Origin: Stentor coeruleus
Lineage: Eukaryota > Ciliophora > Heterotrichea > Heterotrichida > Stentoridae
Reading direction: 5' to 3'
DNA length: 64,000 nt
Assembly (NCBI GenBank): GCA_001970955.1
Contig: MPUH01000140.1
Span: forward strand, 1 to 64,000
Below the pieces are notes generated by a model, which was not told where the DNA came from, searched no databases, and was given only the letters and a program-made list of their open reading frames with translations. Below are positions 30,373 through 40,884 of the stretch, one piece after another. Within the stretch, counting starts at the first letter, position 1. Each line of letters opens with the position of its first letter. The translations under genes and the position numbers were made by a program.

Positions 30373-31860
30373 TTATATATTGTAATAAGTAATTTAAAAC
30401 TGCTTTATTAGGTTTAATTATTATAGTATATATTGTTGAGGAATATTTGTATAGTTTTGAGTTCTAGAGTGCTTTTTATGAGATTTTTAAAAATAATAAA
30501 TGTCCATTAAAATGATTAACCCTTGTTTTGTAACTAAGATTATAAGTTTGCCTATGAAAAATCAAGTTTTTTATAGTTTTGGGGAGAAATTTTAGGCTTT
30601 TGCTTTGGTTGTTGTGGTGAAATTTTGAAAATCAGTTTAGGATAAAGTGAAGGATATTTTTAAGAAGGATTCGGCTTTAAATTGAAGTTGAGAATTGGCC
30701 TGTGGGAGGAAATCTTTTTTTAGGTAGATAACCTTGGTATAATTCTAATATCCTTCTTTAAACCTCTTATACAAATTCTCTCTCCTCGCAACAAAATTTC
30801 ATTAAGTAATTTATGTTTATTATAAAGGTAGCATACATCAAATATTTACTATGTTCATACCTCATCTACAAATAAGCATATACTTTCCTGGCTTGTCAGA
30901 AATAATTTTACATGATCATTTAAATAATCTGAGTTACATTTATTATAGTTCATTTACATATTAAAGATTATAAGTTTTGTTAATAATTTTCATTACAAAT
31001 TCTTTCAAACTTAGTGCTAACATCTATTATTTCCTCTTTATCATACGAATATTCACTTAAGTTTACTTTGCGAAACTTATAGAATCCTGTGACAAAGTCT
31101 AAATCAAAAAAGACTCGCTTTCTCCTTTCACACACTTCCAAACACTTTAAAATCTAAAAATTAGTATTTTCAAACTTCTCAAGCCCTGAACAAGTGCATA
31201 ATACCAATTTCCCAATAAATTCTAGAATTTATTGCTAAATATATCAAAATTCTTTATAAAATTATAGAAAATGGTACAAAAATATTTACCCCATTTTTAT
31301 GCATTTATATAACCTAAAACAACCATAAATTTTATTATTTTCATATTCTGCTCACAATAAGCATAACGAATTCCCAATACAAAATCTTTAATACACTATC
31401 TCATAAGAAAACCAATGAGAATATTTACTAAAAACAGTAGGAATCTTATAGGACTGGACTTGTAGGCTTAATATCAGAATTTTAGTATTTCCAAAGTATT
31501 TGCTAAAAAATTATAAGTGAGTCTCAGATGTTAGGGGAGGGTTAATTTTGATTCAAGCAAATAAAAATATATTTTCGAAGTATTTCAGAATTAAATTAAT
31601 AACACTAAGGTAATAATGATCCATCAGTTCTGTGTGTTTAATTAAAAGCTAGTTATTTGAACTACAACATTAAAAATTATATAGTTTTTATAATATCATA
31701 AACATGTGATTTTATAAATAATTACCTAACACTCTTTAGATAAAATGAAGTATTCATTAAAAAAATTTATTTTTTTATAAAGAAAGATGCTGGAATGCTG
31801 AAATAATTCTAGATTATAATGAAAATAAGTTTATAATAGACAGAATTAGTTGAAATAAGG
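30373..31860. other. long spacer between two minus-strand genes
   Basis: About 1.5 kb. Its first 350 bases are G-rich and C-poor. It includes one coding-like fragment at 30980-31153 listed separately; nothing else could be supported. Confidence 0.45.
30980..31153 (-). pseudogene. coding-like fragment, 3' end of an unidentified gene
   Basis: On the minus strand an open segment of about 57 codons ends in TAA at 30980-30982 and reads, for example, ERRKRVFFDLDFVTGFYKF and KVNLSEYSYDKEEIID. The residue mix is unlike the surrounding AT-rich DNA. It starts right after an in-frame TAG, has no ATG, and I found no 15-nt intron connecting it upstream. It is either the last exon of a gene whose other exons I cannot read, or a remnant. 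Confidence 0.3.
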
Positions 31861-32454
31861 TTAGAGGATTGCCCCTTCAGTTGGACAACGGGTGTGGGCT
31901 GATTTACGTCGATCAAATTTTATGTTGTTACTTGCTGATGTAAGAGTTTTTAAGAGAACACGCTTGTGATGATCTAAGCGTTCTGCACCAGGGTGTCTAT
32001 GATTGATAGCACGAAAAGTTGAAGGCTTTCGACTGTGGATTTTACTTAGCTTTCCTGTAGATGCACATAAAGGCATTGGAGTTATGCGTATTCGATCAAC
32101 TTTGATGAGTTTAGCAATCCTTTCAACGTATTTTTCTTGTATTGCTTTCAGTTTTCGCTTTAATTCATTGTTATATAAAATCGAATTATCATAACTAGGA
32201 AGGTCAGTTAGGTGTATATGGCTTGCATTGATGTTTTCTTTGTTAGAACTTTTCAGTGCTGAATTTACGTTTTTAACGTTCTTTTTAAATAGTAATAAAG
32301 TTTCTACAAGGAACTTGAATTCTTCATAAAGATCTTCAAACGTATATTCATCAATAATGCTAAGATTGTCCGGACTAGCATTTTTATCAATCCTATAATT
32401 CTCACTAAGACAGTCCTTGAGCAGTGTTTTAAAGCATTTTAAATGATCTTCCAT
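31861..32454 (-). CDS. hypothetical protein, 197 aa
   Basis: Not recognised. The first 60 residues are acidic and helical (MEDHLKCFKTLLKDCLSENY), the centre has a short coiled coil (about 90-120, NNELKRKLKAIQEKYVERIAK), and the C-terminal 70 residues are basic with many His, Arg and Ser (HSRKPSTFRAINHRHPGAER). Divergent from the ELP5 gene with 61 bp between the start codons, so the two probably share a promoter region. Confidence 0.7.
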   Translation of the reverse strand: MEDHLKCFKTLLKDCLSENYRIDKNASPDNLSIIDEYTFEDLYEEFKFLVETLLLFKKNVKNVNSALKSSNKENINASHIHLTDLPSYDNSILYNNELKRKLKAIQEKYVERIAKLIKVDRIRITPMPLCASTGKLSKIHSRKPSTFRAINHRHPGAERLDHHKRVLLKTLTSASNNIKFDRRKSAHTRCPTEGAIL

Positions 32455-32515
32455 CTAACTGTTAAATATATTCAAATATCTACTTCATCAAAAACCCATA
32501 AACCCTTATTATTAA

Positions 32516-33259
32516 ATGGTAATTTTAAGCCACCTTCTCAAATCATCTCTTTCCAACACAAGCTCTTCATTAACCCTTATAATCGAAGACAAGCAATTCA
32601 CAGGCTTAGGCAAAGTTATATGGTTGAACTCTGTTCATAATTTTCAAGGAGAAAAAGAAATCCTAATAAGTGAAAATGCTTTCCTTGGATTTTTAGGTTC
32701 TTTATCAGTATCTTCAATGTGTCCTCCAAGCAAAATCTCTTTATCAGATCTTTCAACAAATAAACTTCTTTGTATAGACTCTTTAGAATACTTAGACTGG
32801 CTTATTGGTACTGAAAATTTATATAAAACTATTCAGAAACGAGCAGAAAATGGTCTTGGAACACTTGCGGTTATAAATAAGTCATATATGGGATCTTATC
32901 TTACTGAAAAATATTCTTCATTAGCATCTATATTGGCTATTGTGAATAAATATTCTAATTGTAAAGGACAAATAAAATGTGTTCATAGCAGAGGGTATTG
33001 TAAGTTTACTGAAGAGTTTTGTGCTTTTGAAGTTGTTGGAGATGTTGTTAAAGAGATTAAAGGTATTAGTAAACCTGAAGTTTCAGTTGGACCAAAGAGT
33101 ACTTTTAGACTTGGAGTTAGTGAAGAGGAGAAAAAGATGAGAGAAATCACCCCATTGCCTTATGAAAAAACTCAAGGGATTATTGTTAGGGATCAAGATG
33201 ATAGGATTTCTGAAGATGAGGAAGGAGATGATGATGATTATTATGAATTAAATGAATAA
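32516..33259 (+). CDS. ELP5: Elongator complex subunit 5-like (ELP5)
   Basis: ELP4-5-6 form a RecA-like ring of the Elongator complex, which modifies wobble uridines in tRNA. The N-terminal two thirds are compatible with an inactive RecA fold (no Walker A). The most telling part is the C-terminus: TFRLGVSEEEKKMREITPLPYEK followed by an acidic tail (SEDEEGDDDDYYELNE). In other ELP5 proteins the same region reads LTFN(L)..SKKERE.R....LPF and then a Y-D-D-L acidic end. Length 247 aa is somewhat shorter than human ELP5 (about 300). ATG 32516. Confidence 0.65.
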   Translation: MVILSHLLKSSLSNTSSSLTLIIEDKQFTGLGKVIWLNSVHNFQGEKEILISENAFLGFLGSLSVSSMCPPSKISLSDLSTNKLLCIDSLEYLDWLIGTENLYKTIQKRAENGLGTLAVINKSYMGSYLTEKYSSLASILAIVNKYSNCKGQIKCVHSRGYCKFTEEFCAFEVVGDVVKEIKGISKPEVSVGPKSTFRLGVSEEEKKMREITPLPYEKTQGIIVRDQDDRISEDEEGDDDDYYELNE

Positions 33260-34018
33260 GGATTGATTATTTCGGTTTAAGTTTATATTTGGATGATGGT
33301 TGTAGTATAGATAAGTGTAATTGAGGAAATTTAGGATTTTTTAAAGGTGATTGGGATATTTTGATTGCTTTTTGAATAGAGATGATTATGATGTATTGTG
33401 ATTTAGAATATTTAATTGCTTATGATTTATTAGGAAAGAGTTGGATGATTATTGATGGTTTAATGTAAGATAAAATCTATTCAGTTCATTTTTATTATCA
33501 ACTAATATTTGCTGCTACTCAATATATAAACCCAAAACTTGCTAATCAAAACCCTAAAACTCAAAATATTAAAATTATCTTGATTAAAACCTAATTTCAC
33601 ATCAGCAAACACCCAACTTTCCAAGAAAAATCCAACATCTCAAAAATGCTATAAAATCAATCATCAGCATCTAATCTCCAAAAACCAAACCAATCTTTAA
33701 ATAATCTCAAAAATATATCATCCTTCTTACAATCTTCAATCATACATTATCCCAACCACCTTTTCAACAATTTCAAACAAAATCATTATCTTTTCTAGTA
33801 CCCTAAACCTAATTTACCAATATTTTTCTCAAAGCCCAAAAAATATCATTCTAAACCAAAAAACCTTATCACTTTCAGTCAAATTTTAAATTTTCTGAAT
33901 CTTATCACCCAAATCAGAACTATCTTAAGAAAGCAAATCCTACAAAAGCTTAAAAAAGCAAAAATTGTATAAAAATCAAATAGGCCCTTTGCTTGTGAAA
34001 TATGAAAGAACTAATAAA
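33260..34018. other. spacer showing the composition switch
   Basis: About 760 bases without a gene. 33301-33360 has 16 G and no C, whereas 33601-33660 has 16 C and 3 G; the change is near 33490-33520. The left half is the 3' flank of ELP5 and the right half the 5' leader of the next gene. Confidence 0.6.
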
Positions 34019-34264
34019 ATGGTCAAGTTTGGTGACAGGCGGGGTAAGAATCAGGGCAAAAAAAGCTTTAGAGGGAGGTCTGGGAAGAAAAGTAACAGGC
34101 CAAGAGACAAGCCTCGAGGACGCAAGCTGATCAAGAAAAACATAAGCGAGGACCAATTAGATCGTGAGCTTGAAATGTACTGGGGCAATGAAGTTGGGGG
34201 AAAGCACCTTGACAAGGATATGGATGACTATTGGAAAAGCAAAAAAGATGAGACTAAAGAATAA
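34019..34264 (+). CDS. FoP/ALYREF-like small RNA-binding adaptor
   Basis: An 81-aa protein from ATG 34019. Residues 1-45 are extremely basic, with Gly, Arg and Lys (GDRRGKNQGKKSFRGRSGKK), typical of RNA-binding RGG-like regions. The C-terminal half has two copies of an L-D-x-(E/D)-(L/M)-(E/D)-x-Y-W motif: SEDQLDRELEMYWGN and LDKDMDDYWKSK. This pair is the hallmark of the FoP duplication domain of CHTOP and of ALYREF C-termini, involved in mRNA export. No RRM is present, so it is more FoP-like. A longer in-frame start from TTG 33965 is not likely. Confidence 0.6.
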   Translation: MVKFGDRRGKNQGKKSFRGRSGKKSNRPRDKPRGRKLIKKNISEDQLDRELEMYWGNEVGGKHLDKDMDDYWKSKKDETKE

Positions 34265-34575
34265 CTAGTTAAAAAAAAACTTAGATTTGAGCACCTTCCA
34301 CTTTGTACCAAGGGTTTGTGCAACAGAGCTTTAGACCTTTAAATCATAGATTTTTATATAAGTTTAGGTCAATCTTGTATACTGTTCGTTTATAAGAAAA
34401 CCTATTTTTCTATTTATTTCAATTATTCTGAGAAACTTGTCAAGCTATGGTGATAAAGTGTTTGAAAAAATTAGGATTTAATAAAAAGATATGTTAGAAT
34501 ATTATTATAAAGCAAAAGAGATAAAGTTAAAGAGGTTCTGATAAGGGTTAATTAAAAAAAAATACATATATTTTA
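34265..34575. other. short spacer
   Basis: About 310 bases. No gene seen. Confidence 0.5.
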
Positions 34576-35637
34576 ATGGGTACTGGATGTTGTACACCTG
34601 GGAAGGTTTATAACGTGAACCTTTCTAAAAGTTTTGCTAATATTGTCTTTGTAAAGTCAGATCTTGATAACATTAAGGCTAGGGATATAACTGTGAATAC
34701 ATCTTATGAGCAACTTGGCTCGCCGGTTAGAATAATTTCATGGCAAAGAGGAGATCTTATAGGTGAAGGTGTATATGGAAAAGTATACCAAGCAATGAAC
34801 ATGAACACTGGTGAACTTGTTGCTGTTAAATCATATAAACTCAGCCAAGATATATCTAAAGTTGAAAACGAACTGATGAGCATTCGTAGAGAAATCATGA
34901 TTTTAAGACAACTTAAACATCCTAATATAATCAGATATTTCCAAGTTGATTATGATAATAGACAAAATACAATCAATATTCTTATGGAATATATCCCAAG
35001 TGGATCAATGAATGTCCTTTTAAGTAAATATAAAGGCTTTAGTGAAAATGCTGTCAGAAACTATACAAAACAATTGTTGGAAGGACTTGATTATTTGCAT
35101 TCTAATGATATTATTCATAGGGATTTAAAGTCAGCAAATATTTTGATTACTGAAGATAGTACGTTGAAACTCACAGATTTTGGGTGTAGTCGAAGATTTG
35201 ATGAAAATAGCAATTTTCAGACGAGAAGTTTTAAAGGCAGCCCTTATTGGATGGCACCAGAGGTAGTTTTAAGAAGTGGTCATAGTTTCCCTGCGGATAT
35301 TTGGAGTCTTGGATGTTTGGTTATAGAAATGATTACAGGGAGGCCACCTTGGTCTAATATAACTAATTTGTCAAAAGAAGTTCTAAGGCTTATTGCTATA
35401 GAACATAATATTCCGGATATCCCTAAAGTTTCTCCGGAACTTGAAAATTTTATCAGTTTATGTCTTAAGAGAAACCCAAAAAAACGCCCATCAGCTTTGC
35501 AATTGTTAGAGCATAGCTTTATTAAAACTGCATCAGCGGCTAAATGTTATGATAGTATAAGAACTAGTGCTAATAATTTTAGCAATAGAGCATTGAATAC
35601 GACTACTAGTCTATGGGATAATAGAAACAACTTATAG
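34576..35637 (+). CDS. MAP kinase kinase kinase-like (STE11/NPK1 type), N-acylated
   Basis: Serine/threonine kinase of the tier that activates MAPKKs. The N-terminus MGTGCCTPG fits N-myristoylation on Gly2 with palmitoylation on Cys5-6, so it is probably membrane-bound. The kinase domain (about 55-320) has GEGVYGKVY, AVKSYK, HRDLKSAN, DFGCS and a KGSPYWMAPEV activation segment, typical of STE11/MEKK/NPK1 kinases, and then ADIWSLGCLVIEM. No long regulatory domain is present (353 aa in total), unlike most animal MEKKs; the N-terminus takes that role. ATG 34576 is the natural start. No intron. The two DHHC enzymes in the window are candidate partners for palmitoylation, but nothing shows it. Confidence 0.9.
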   Translation: MGTGCCTPGKVYNVNLSKSFANIVFVKSDLDNIKARDITVNTSYEQLGSPVRIISWQRGDLIGEGVYGKVYQAMNMNTGELVAVKSYKLSQDISKVENELMSIRREIMILRQLKHPNIIRYFQVDYDNRQNTINILMEYIPSGSMNVLLSKYKGFSENAVRNYTKQLLEGLDYLHSNDIIHRDLKSANILITEDSTLKLTDFGCSRRFDENSNFQTRSFKGSPYWMAPEVVLRSGHSFPADIWSLGCLVIEMITGRPPWSNITNLSKEVLRLIAIEHNIPDIPKVSPELENFISLCLKRNPKKRPSALQLLEHSFIKTASAAKCYDSIRTSANNFSNRALNTTTSLWDNRNNL

Positions 35638-35830
35638 AGTTGTATGAGATTATTAAGTTTAATATTAGTTTATATAGATTTATTTCCACTTTTGATTTAA
35701 GGTGTTTTTTTGTGAATTGGCTATGGAAAAACCATATTTCAATAGTTTTTCTACAAAGCGGCCTTGTATTTATTATCACTAACCCTAGCAAGACTTCATT
35801 ATTTTTATTATAATTTAAATTTCAATGTTA

Positions 35831-37099
35831 TTAAGTTGGCTTTTTAAGAATCGATGAGTCTATAGAGCCTATAAGAAACATGCTATTATCACGCATTTGC
35901 TCTATAGTCGATTGTAACAAATCGTAATTGCCTATATTTTTGCACTGTTTAACCATAAAAAAATTCAGTATCCCCGCTGCAGCAAGTTTAAAAAAGCTCG
36001 GCACGGTGTTTTGAGCAAAAAGACCTTTTTTCATCTTACTAAGTTTCGACATCTGATAAGTTTCAATAGCCAACTGAAAACATATATCAAGAAAAGGAGC
36101 TTCTGTTCTAAAAATCTGCATCATAAAATTCTTACTAATAATTTCTGCTATATGTATAGCTATAATAAAACTCAAAGGTGACCCATTCTGTTTAAAAAAA
36201 CCTTCCAAATCATTAGGAAAGCCAAACCTACTCCAATCATTTACTCTTGGAAGATTTTCAGTCCCTAAAACCTCAAAAAAGTACTTCTTCAACAAATTCC
36301 TATGAAGAAGTTTTGTCAAATCAAATGCTGTCTGCCCAAGAGCATAATAAAAATAGTCAAGTTTTTCTTCTTCTTTAAGGATTTCTTTTTTCCTTGAACA
36401 ACACCCATCAACTTTAGCACCTTTTTTGCATTCATAGAAAATCATCTCTAAAAGCCCATCAAAAGTTAAAACTTTAGCGTTTTTTAAGGTTTCATACAAA
36501 GGATGCGAACAGTCGTTTTTAACAATTTCTATATCGGGTTTATCAGAATAAGGGGAATCTAATTCTTTAAGTTTATGCATATATTGTCTTAATGCTGGGG
36601 ATTGAGCTGATAATGGGGCTGATTTTTCAGATTCAATACTTTTAGGGATTTTTGGTATATAAAAAGATTCATATGAAAGTTCTGAAGCTTTACAACTTTC
36701 TTGACGACTAGGTGTTAGGGTGTTACGGAAATTTGGGGAGTCTGGTTGTGAGGTAAAGTAATCGTTTTCTACAGGTTTCAATGGGATTTCTATAGCAATG
36801 AGCTCAGCTGGGGGTTTTTTTATATGGGGACCTATTGGTACTGATTGGGATTTTGATTTGATTTTGTGCTCTTCTAATTGTCCAAGACTGAGTTTTGGCA
36901 CTTTAAGATCACCTCTTGAAGAGAAATCGGTTGTTCGGTATTTTTGTGGGTAGAACAAACTTGATGATGCTGATAAAGGATTTTTTACGAGGATTGTTGG
37001 ACTAGGGCCTTCGCGGTGATCTCGATGTGATAATTCGTCGTATAAATCAAAAAACGTGTTTTGGGCGATTTTTTTCACTGTGAATTCTGGTTCTCCCAT
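35831..37099 (-). CDS. hypothetical protein, 422 aa
   Basis: Not confidently recognised. Residues 1-185 are Ser/Pro-rich and disordered, with several SP sites. Residues about 200-420 form a helical domain with landmarks FDGLLEMIFYECKKG, DLTKLLHRNLLKKYFF, WSRFGFPNDLEGFFKQNG and PLSFIIAIHIAEII. The W-x-x-x-GF...D...F pattern recalls ELMO domains, but the similarity is weak and I do not claim it. No membrane segment or zinc motif. The start at ATG 37099 follows a G-rich leader (C-rich on the coding strand), as in other genes here. Confidence 0.75.
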   Translation of the reverse strand: MGEPEFTVKKIAQNTFFDLYDELSHRDHREGPSPTILVKNPLSASSSLFYPQKYRTTDFSSRGDLKVPKLSLGQLEEHKIKSKSQSVPIGPHIKKPPAELIAIEIPLKPVENDYFTSQPDSPNFRNTLTPSRQESCKASELSYESFYIPKIPKSIESEKSAPLSAQSPALRQYMHKLKELDSPYSDKPDIEIVKNDCSHPLYETLKNAKVLTFDGLLEMIFYECKKGAKVDGCCSRKKEILKEEEKLDYFYYALGQTAFDLTKLLHRNLLKKYFFEVLGTENLPRVNDWSRFGFPNDLEGFFKQNGSPLSFIIAIHIAEIISKNFMMQIFRTEAPFLDICFQLAIETYQMSKLSKMKKGLFAQNTVPSFFKLAAAGILNFFMVKQCKNIGNYDLLQSTIEQMRDNSMFLIGSIDSSILKKPT

Positions 37100-37842
37100 T
37101 TAATTTTATGGGAATTTTGGCTTTAATTTAAATTTTAAGCTTTTTTTAGGATGGGAATTAGGAAGTTTTGTGATGGGATTATGAGATTGAGAATATTATT
37201 TTTTTATGAATAATAGACTAATGGATTTTGAAAGGGTTTTTATGAAGATAAGATAAAGAGTGAGTTTGTTTATTAAGATTTTAATGAAGATTTGGTTTGT
37301 GAAGAATGATTTATGACTTGATTAGGACTTTTAAATTTGTAGGTTGCTGTAGAAAGTAAGTTTTTAATAATGTAGGATAAGCATTTAAGATGTAGATTTA
37401 AAGTTTGACATTTGATAAGATATATCATATAATATAATCATGAAAGAACGCTTAAAAATGTGACAAACAATTAATTATTTTGTGTTTTACAATCTAACAA
37501 ATAATTTTTTTATTGTAAATTACAACTTAAAACATTCACAGAACTAAAATTGCTAATCAACAACAATTTTCTTTTTATCTCGTCTATCTTTCAATTATTA
37601 TAAACTCCTTATCAAAAGTCATCAAAACTAATAATCCCCACTATCGAAACATTAAAATCCCCAAAATCAACCTTATCATCCATAATAAAATAATAACCCT
37701 TCTCATCCTCTCACCCACAATCTTCAATATTTTAAACCCCAACACCCACTTCCCCCATAAAAATCCTAATTTCCCTAAAATATAAACCCATTCCAAAACA
37801 CATAACCTTTTAAATTACGAATAAAAACTTATAATAAAACTA
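37100..37842. other. spacer between same-strand genes with composition switch
   Basis: About 740 bases. 37141-37200 has 17 G and no C; 37741-37800 has 21 C and no G. Both genes are on the minus strand, so the pattern is the mirror of the one at 33260-34018. No gene seen. Confidence 0.6.
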
Positions 37843-38385
37843 TTATTTCTCTTGTATCGTCATAGCCATAGTCACAATACAATACAAAAAACATATAAGC
37901 AAGCCAAAAAGAAAGCTATAAAAAAAGTTAATATTCCCTCTACCAATACACTTCCCAGTCCATGGGCAATGATGATCATATTCCTGTACACAAACCCCAC
38001 AATCATCACAATGTTCAGTCATATTTGATTTATAAACTTCACATATTGAGCAAAAATTATCAGGTTCATCAGGTTCTAAATCTTCATCTCTAACTGTGCG
38101 CATTTCAATACCAGGGTTGATAAGTGCTGCCATAAGGAAATTGATAAGTAAAAAACAAAATACAGAAACTCCGATAATAGTATTAGAACTGCTGATTGAA
38201 GGAGAAACAAAGCAGATAAAAAACAAGCCGATGATAAGTAAAAATGTAAACAGGCATAAGAAAAAAGGCCCTAGTTAGGTATTACAGTGAGGACCGATAC
38301 AGAAAAGTGGTTCGCCTCCAATGAACCCAAAGCATTTTAGATGTCCGAAGTTCTTCCTTAGTCCTTTGCTACTCTCAATTTCCAT
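37843..38385 (-). CDS. DHHC-type protein S-acyltransferase, two exons
   Basis: Second DHHC enzyme of the window. Exon one (38385-38286) encodes MEIESSKGLRKNFGHLKCF and GGEPLFCIGPH, the start found in several protist DHHC proteins; the 15-nt intron (GTAATACCTAACTAG, 38285-38271) joins it to WPFFLCLFTFLLIIGLFF. The Cys-rich domain reads CSICEVYK, HCDDCGVCVQEYDHHCPWTGKCIG, with the canonical DHHCPW. Two hydrophobic segments come before it and one after. At 175 aa it is short: the C-terminus stops soon after the third helix, so a fourth helix is missing or an unseen exon follows. Substrates are unknown. Confidence 0.88.
38271..38285 (-). other. 15-nt spliceosomal intron
   Basis: GTAATACCTAACTAG on the minus strand. 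Splicing restores the N-terminal membrane helix of the DHHC protein. Confidence 0.9.
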
Positions 38386-38761
38386 TATTTATAAGACTTT
38401 TTTAAGGAAAATTTTTATAGTAAATACTATGTTTTTTATAGTGATGCTGAGTAGATTATGATTTTATGTTGTATATATAATTTATTATTATGAAAAATAA
38501 GATATAAATATGCTAATAAATACTATAGGCATAATAGAAAATAGTACTTAAAATCTATAAACATAGGAGTTATATTATAAAACTGTATATAAAATATTGT
38601 TTCTATCAATAGAAGCTCATTAGTATCATTAAAATAACAGTTATATCAGCTTTTATACAAAAGATAGAATTCACTATAAAATATCTTAGAATCCAACAAG
38701 AAAATATACTCAAGACATATGAATAAAATAATAATTTCTCAAAACAAAAAAAAACTTATAA
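38386..38761. other. spacer between divergent genes
   Basis: About 375 AT-rich bases with no gene seen. Confidence 0.5.
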
Positions 38762-40774
38762 ATGGAAAATCCCAAAGGGAAATTCGAATACCTAACAGCA
38801 GTTCCATGCTCATCAGCGAAAACTGACCTGAACCTCAATTGTTTAAACCCAAAAGACCTCCAAGAAACTTACAACAGACTTTTCAACTCAAACCAAACCA
38901 AACACGAAACCCTAAAAAAACTCAAAAGACAAGTTGAAGACCACAAAAAGCATATCGAATACCAACAAAACATATCAGAAAACACTTCTATCATCCAAAA
39001 ACTCCAATGCCAAATACATAAAAAAGAACAAATCTGCCTTCAAGAATCACTTGAACAAGCAATTCTCATAAACAAACGTGAAAACCTTAAACTCACCTCT
39101 TCAACCCTTAAAGGCAAACTTATTGAATTACAAAAAAACTTTGACCGTATCACAACAAATTACGAGCCTTTTAAAAACTCTTATTATTTATCTAAAAATA
39201 GTTTATTACTAATAAACAAAGTTCTTGAAGAACACACAATATGTTTTGAAGGATCAAAAAATACATTTAAAAACAACATTAGAAAACTGGAAAAAAAACA
39301 GAAAAAAGTTTCTGAGACTAATGCTAAGATAATAAAAAGGTCATTAAGTGTTGATGATGCTATTATAGACAATTTAAAAGAAAAAGTTAGTTTTTTTGAA
39401 CAATATGAGAATTGTTTGAAGGATTATAAGGAAATTATAAGAAATAAAGAAAATTGTAATAGATGTTTGGAGATTTATAAGGAAAAGTTTGGGGTTATAA
39501 GGGATTTTGTTGATATGGAGAATGGGGAGAAGGGATATGTGGAGGATTATGAGGAAGAGAGTATTAGGAAAATCATCCAGAAACTGAAGTTTTTAGAGTA
39601 TCGGTCAGAAAGTTTGAATTTCACACATCAAAAACTCTCAGAACAAGAAGCTTTTCTAAATCAAGAACTGTCGGCATTTAAATCTCAGCTTCAAACTTTG
39701 CAGATTAATTGCAATTTTGGGGTAAAAGATAGTTTTTTCCCATATAAAAGCCGGTACAGCAAAGAAAAATCGTTTAATTTCGAAATTTTTATTATAAAAA
39801 CTTATTTTCAACTCACTGAAACTTTGTATGAAAGTTTCAGCAAACTCGCTACAAATATTTATGTTTTACAAGATAAAAATATTGAGTTCAAAGTTTTTAA
39901 GTATCTAGATTTACTTAAAGATATTAAAAGTGGTATACATAAACATAAACATTTTATTATAGAAAGAGTTGCTACTGAAAAATTCATAAATAGACAAAGT
40001 TTGTTTGATAGTAAATATTTAAGTTCTCTGTTGTTGAATCCTCAAAAAATCTCTGAAATGTTTCTTGAATATTATCCAAATGAGGAAGGGAATATTGAAA
40101 CACTTATCTCATATGTAGAAACATCACCGATAATTAAAATTGTTTTGGATAAAGATATTTTTAGGGAAATCCTACAAGATAATATTGGTAATGATTTTTT
40201 GTTATTATCATTGAATTTAGTCGAAGAATGTAATTCAATATTTAAAGAAAGGATAAGAGAATTAGTTGTAGAAAGTGAGAAAGTTATAATAGAACTTAAA
40301 AAAAGTTGTGAGAATTTAGAATCTAGTAGTAGTAACTATCAAGAAAATATTAATGATGATTGTGTTTTATCCCTACCTTTCGATTATAAAATCAAAAAAT
40401 ACAAAAGCCAAAGTATTTCTCCATATAAAGTTATGGAAAAACCTAAAAAAAAACTTCCTGAGAGCTTTATAGCTGACCCAATTCCAATAGAGAATAAAGG
40501 TACTAATGGAAGTTTTGGAGAAACTCAAATCAAAAGCAGTAAACACGCCTCAAGGGTATATTCATTATCAACAATAGCATTTAAAAGGCAAAAAGTTATG
40601 AAAGAAGTCTTAGAAAACCAACGTAAGGAAACCCTTCTAAGAACAATTGAAAAAAAAATATCTAAACAAAGTGAAAAATACATAAACTTACCTTATATGA
40701 AAAAATTCATCCTTCGATCATCATTATCTCTAACAAAACTGCCAGGGTTACCACAAACAGCTCGTAAACCATAA
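38762..40774 (+). CDS. large coiled-coil protein, 670 aa
   Basis: Not assigned to a family. Most of residues 35-320 is predicted coiled coil with typical heptads (EESLEQAILIN, KLIELQKNFDRI, LEKKQKKVSETNAKI), the centre (about 330-520) is less regular helical, and the tail is basic and Ser/Lys-rich. Such proteins are frequent among ciliary and basal-body components in ciliates, and coiled-coil proteins of the outer-dynein docking type have a similar layout, but there is no diagnostic motif. Codon use changes from C-richer to G-richer along the gene, following the trend of the flanks. ATG 38762. Confidence 0.8.
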   Translation: MENPKGKFEYLTAVPCSSAKTDLNLNCLNPKDLQETYNRLFNSNQTKHETLKKLKRQVEDHKKHIEYQQNISENTSIIQKLQCQIHKKEQICLQESLEQAILINKRENLKLTSSTLKGKLIELQKNFDRITTNYEPFKNSYYLSKNSLLLINKVLEEHTICFEGSKNTFKNNIRKLEKKQKKVSETNAKIIKRSLSVDDAIIDNLKEKVSFFEQYENCLKDYKEIIRNKENCNRCLEIYKEKFGVIRDFVDMENGEKGYVEDYEEESIRKIIQKLKFLEYRSESLNFTHQKLSEQEAFLNQELSAFKSQLQTLQINCNFGVKDSFFPYKSRYSKEKSFNFEIFIIKTYFQLTETLYESFSKLATNIYVLQDKNIEFKVFKYLDLLKDIKSGIHKHKHFIIERVATEKFINRQSLFDSKYLSSLLLNPQKISEMFLEYYPNEEGNIETLISYVETSPIIKIVLDKDIFREILQDNIGNDFLLLSLNLVEECNSIFKERIRELVVESEKVIIELKKSCENLESSSSNYQENINDDCVLSLPFDYKIKKYKSQSISPYKVMEKPKKKLPESFIADPIPIENKGTNGSFGETQIKSSKHASRVYSLSTIAFKRQKVMKEVLENQRKETLLRTIEKKISKQSEKYINLPYMKKFILRSSLSLTKLPGLPQTARKP

Positions 40775-40884
40775 TACAATATAAACTTAACCTAAAATCC
40801 TTATATAAAAACCTATGATAATCTAAAAATCCTTCACTTATCTAAAACTATTTTTTTAGTATGTTAATTATTTTGATTACTAAA

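Noticed and set aside
35831-37099. ELMO domain in the 422-aa protein
   Set aside because: W...GF...D...F pattern is present, but the surrounding helices do not match well enough to call it.
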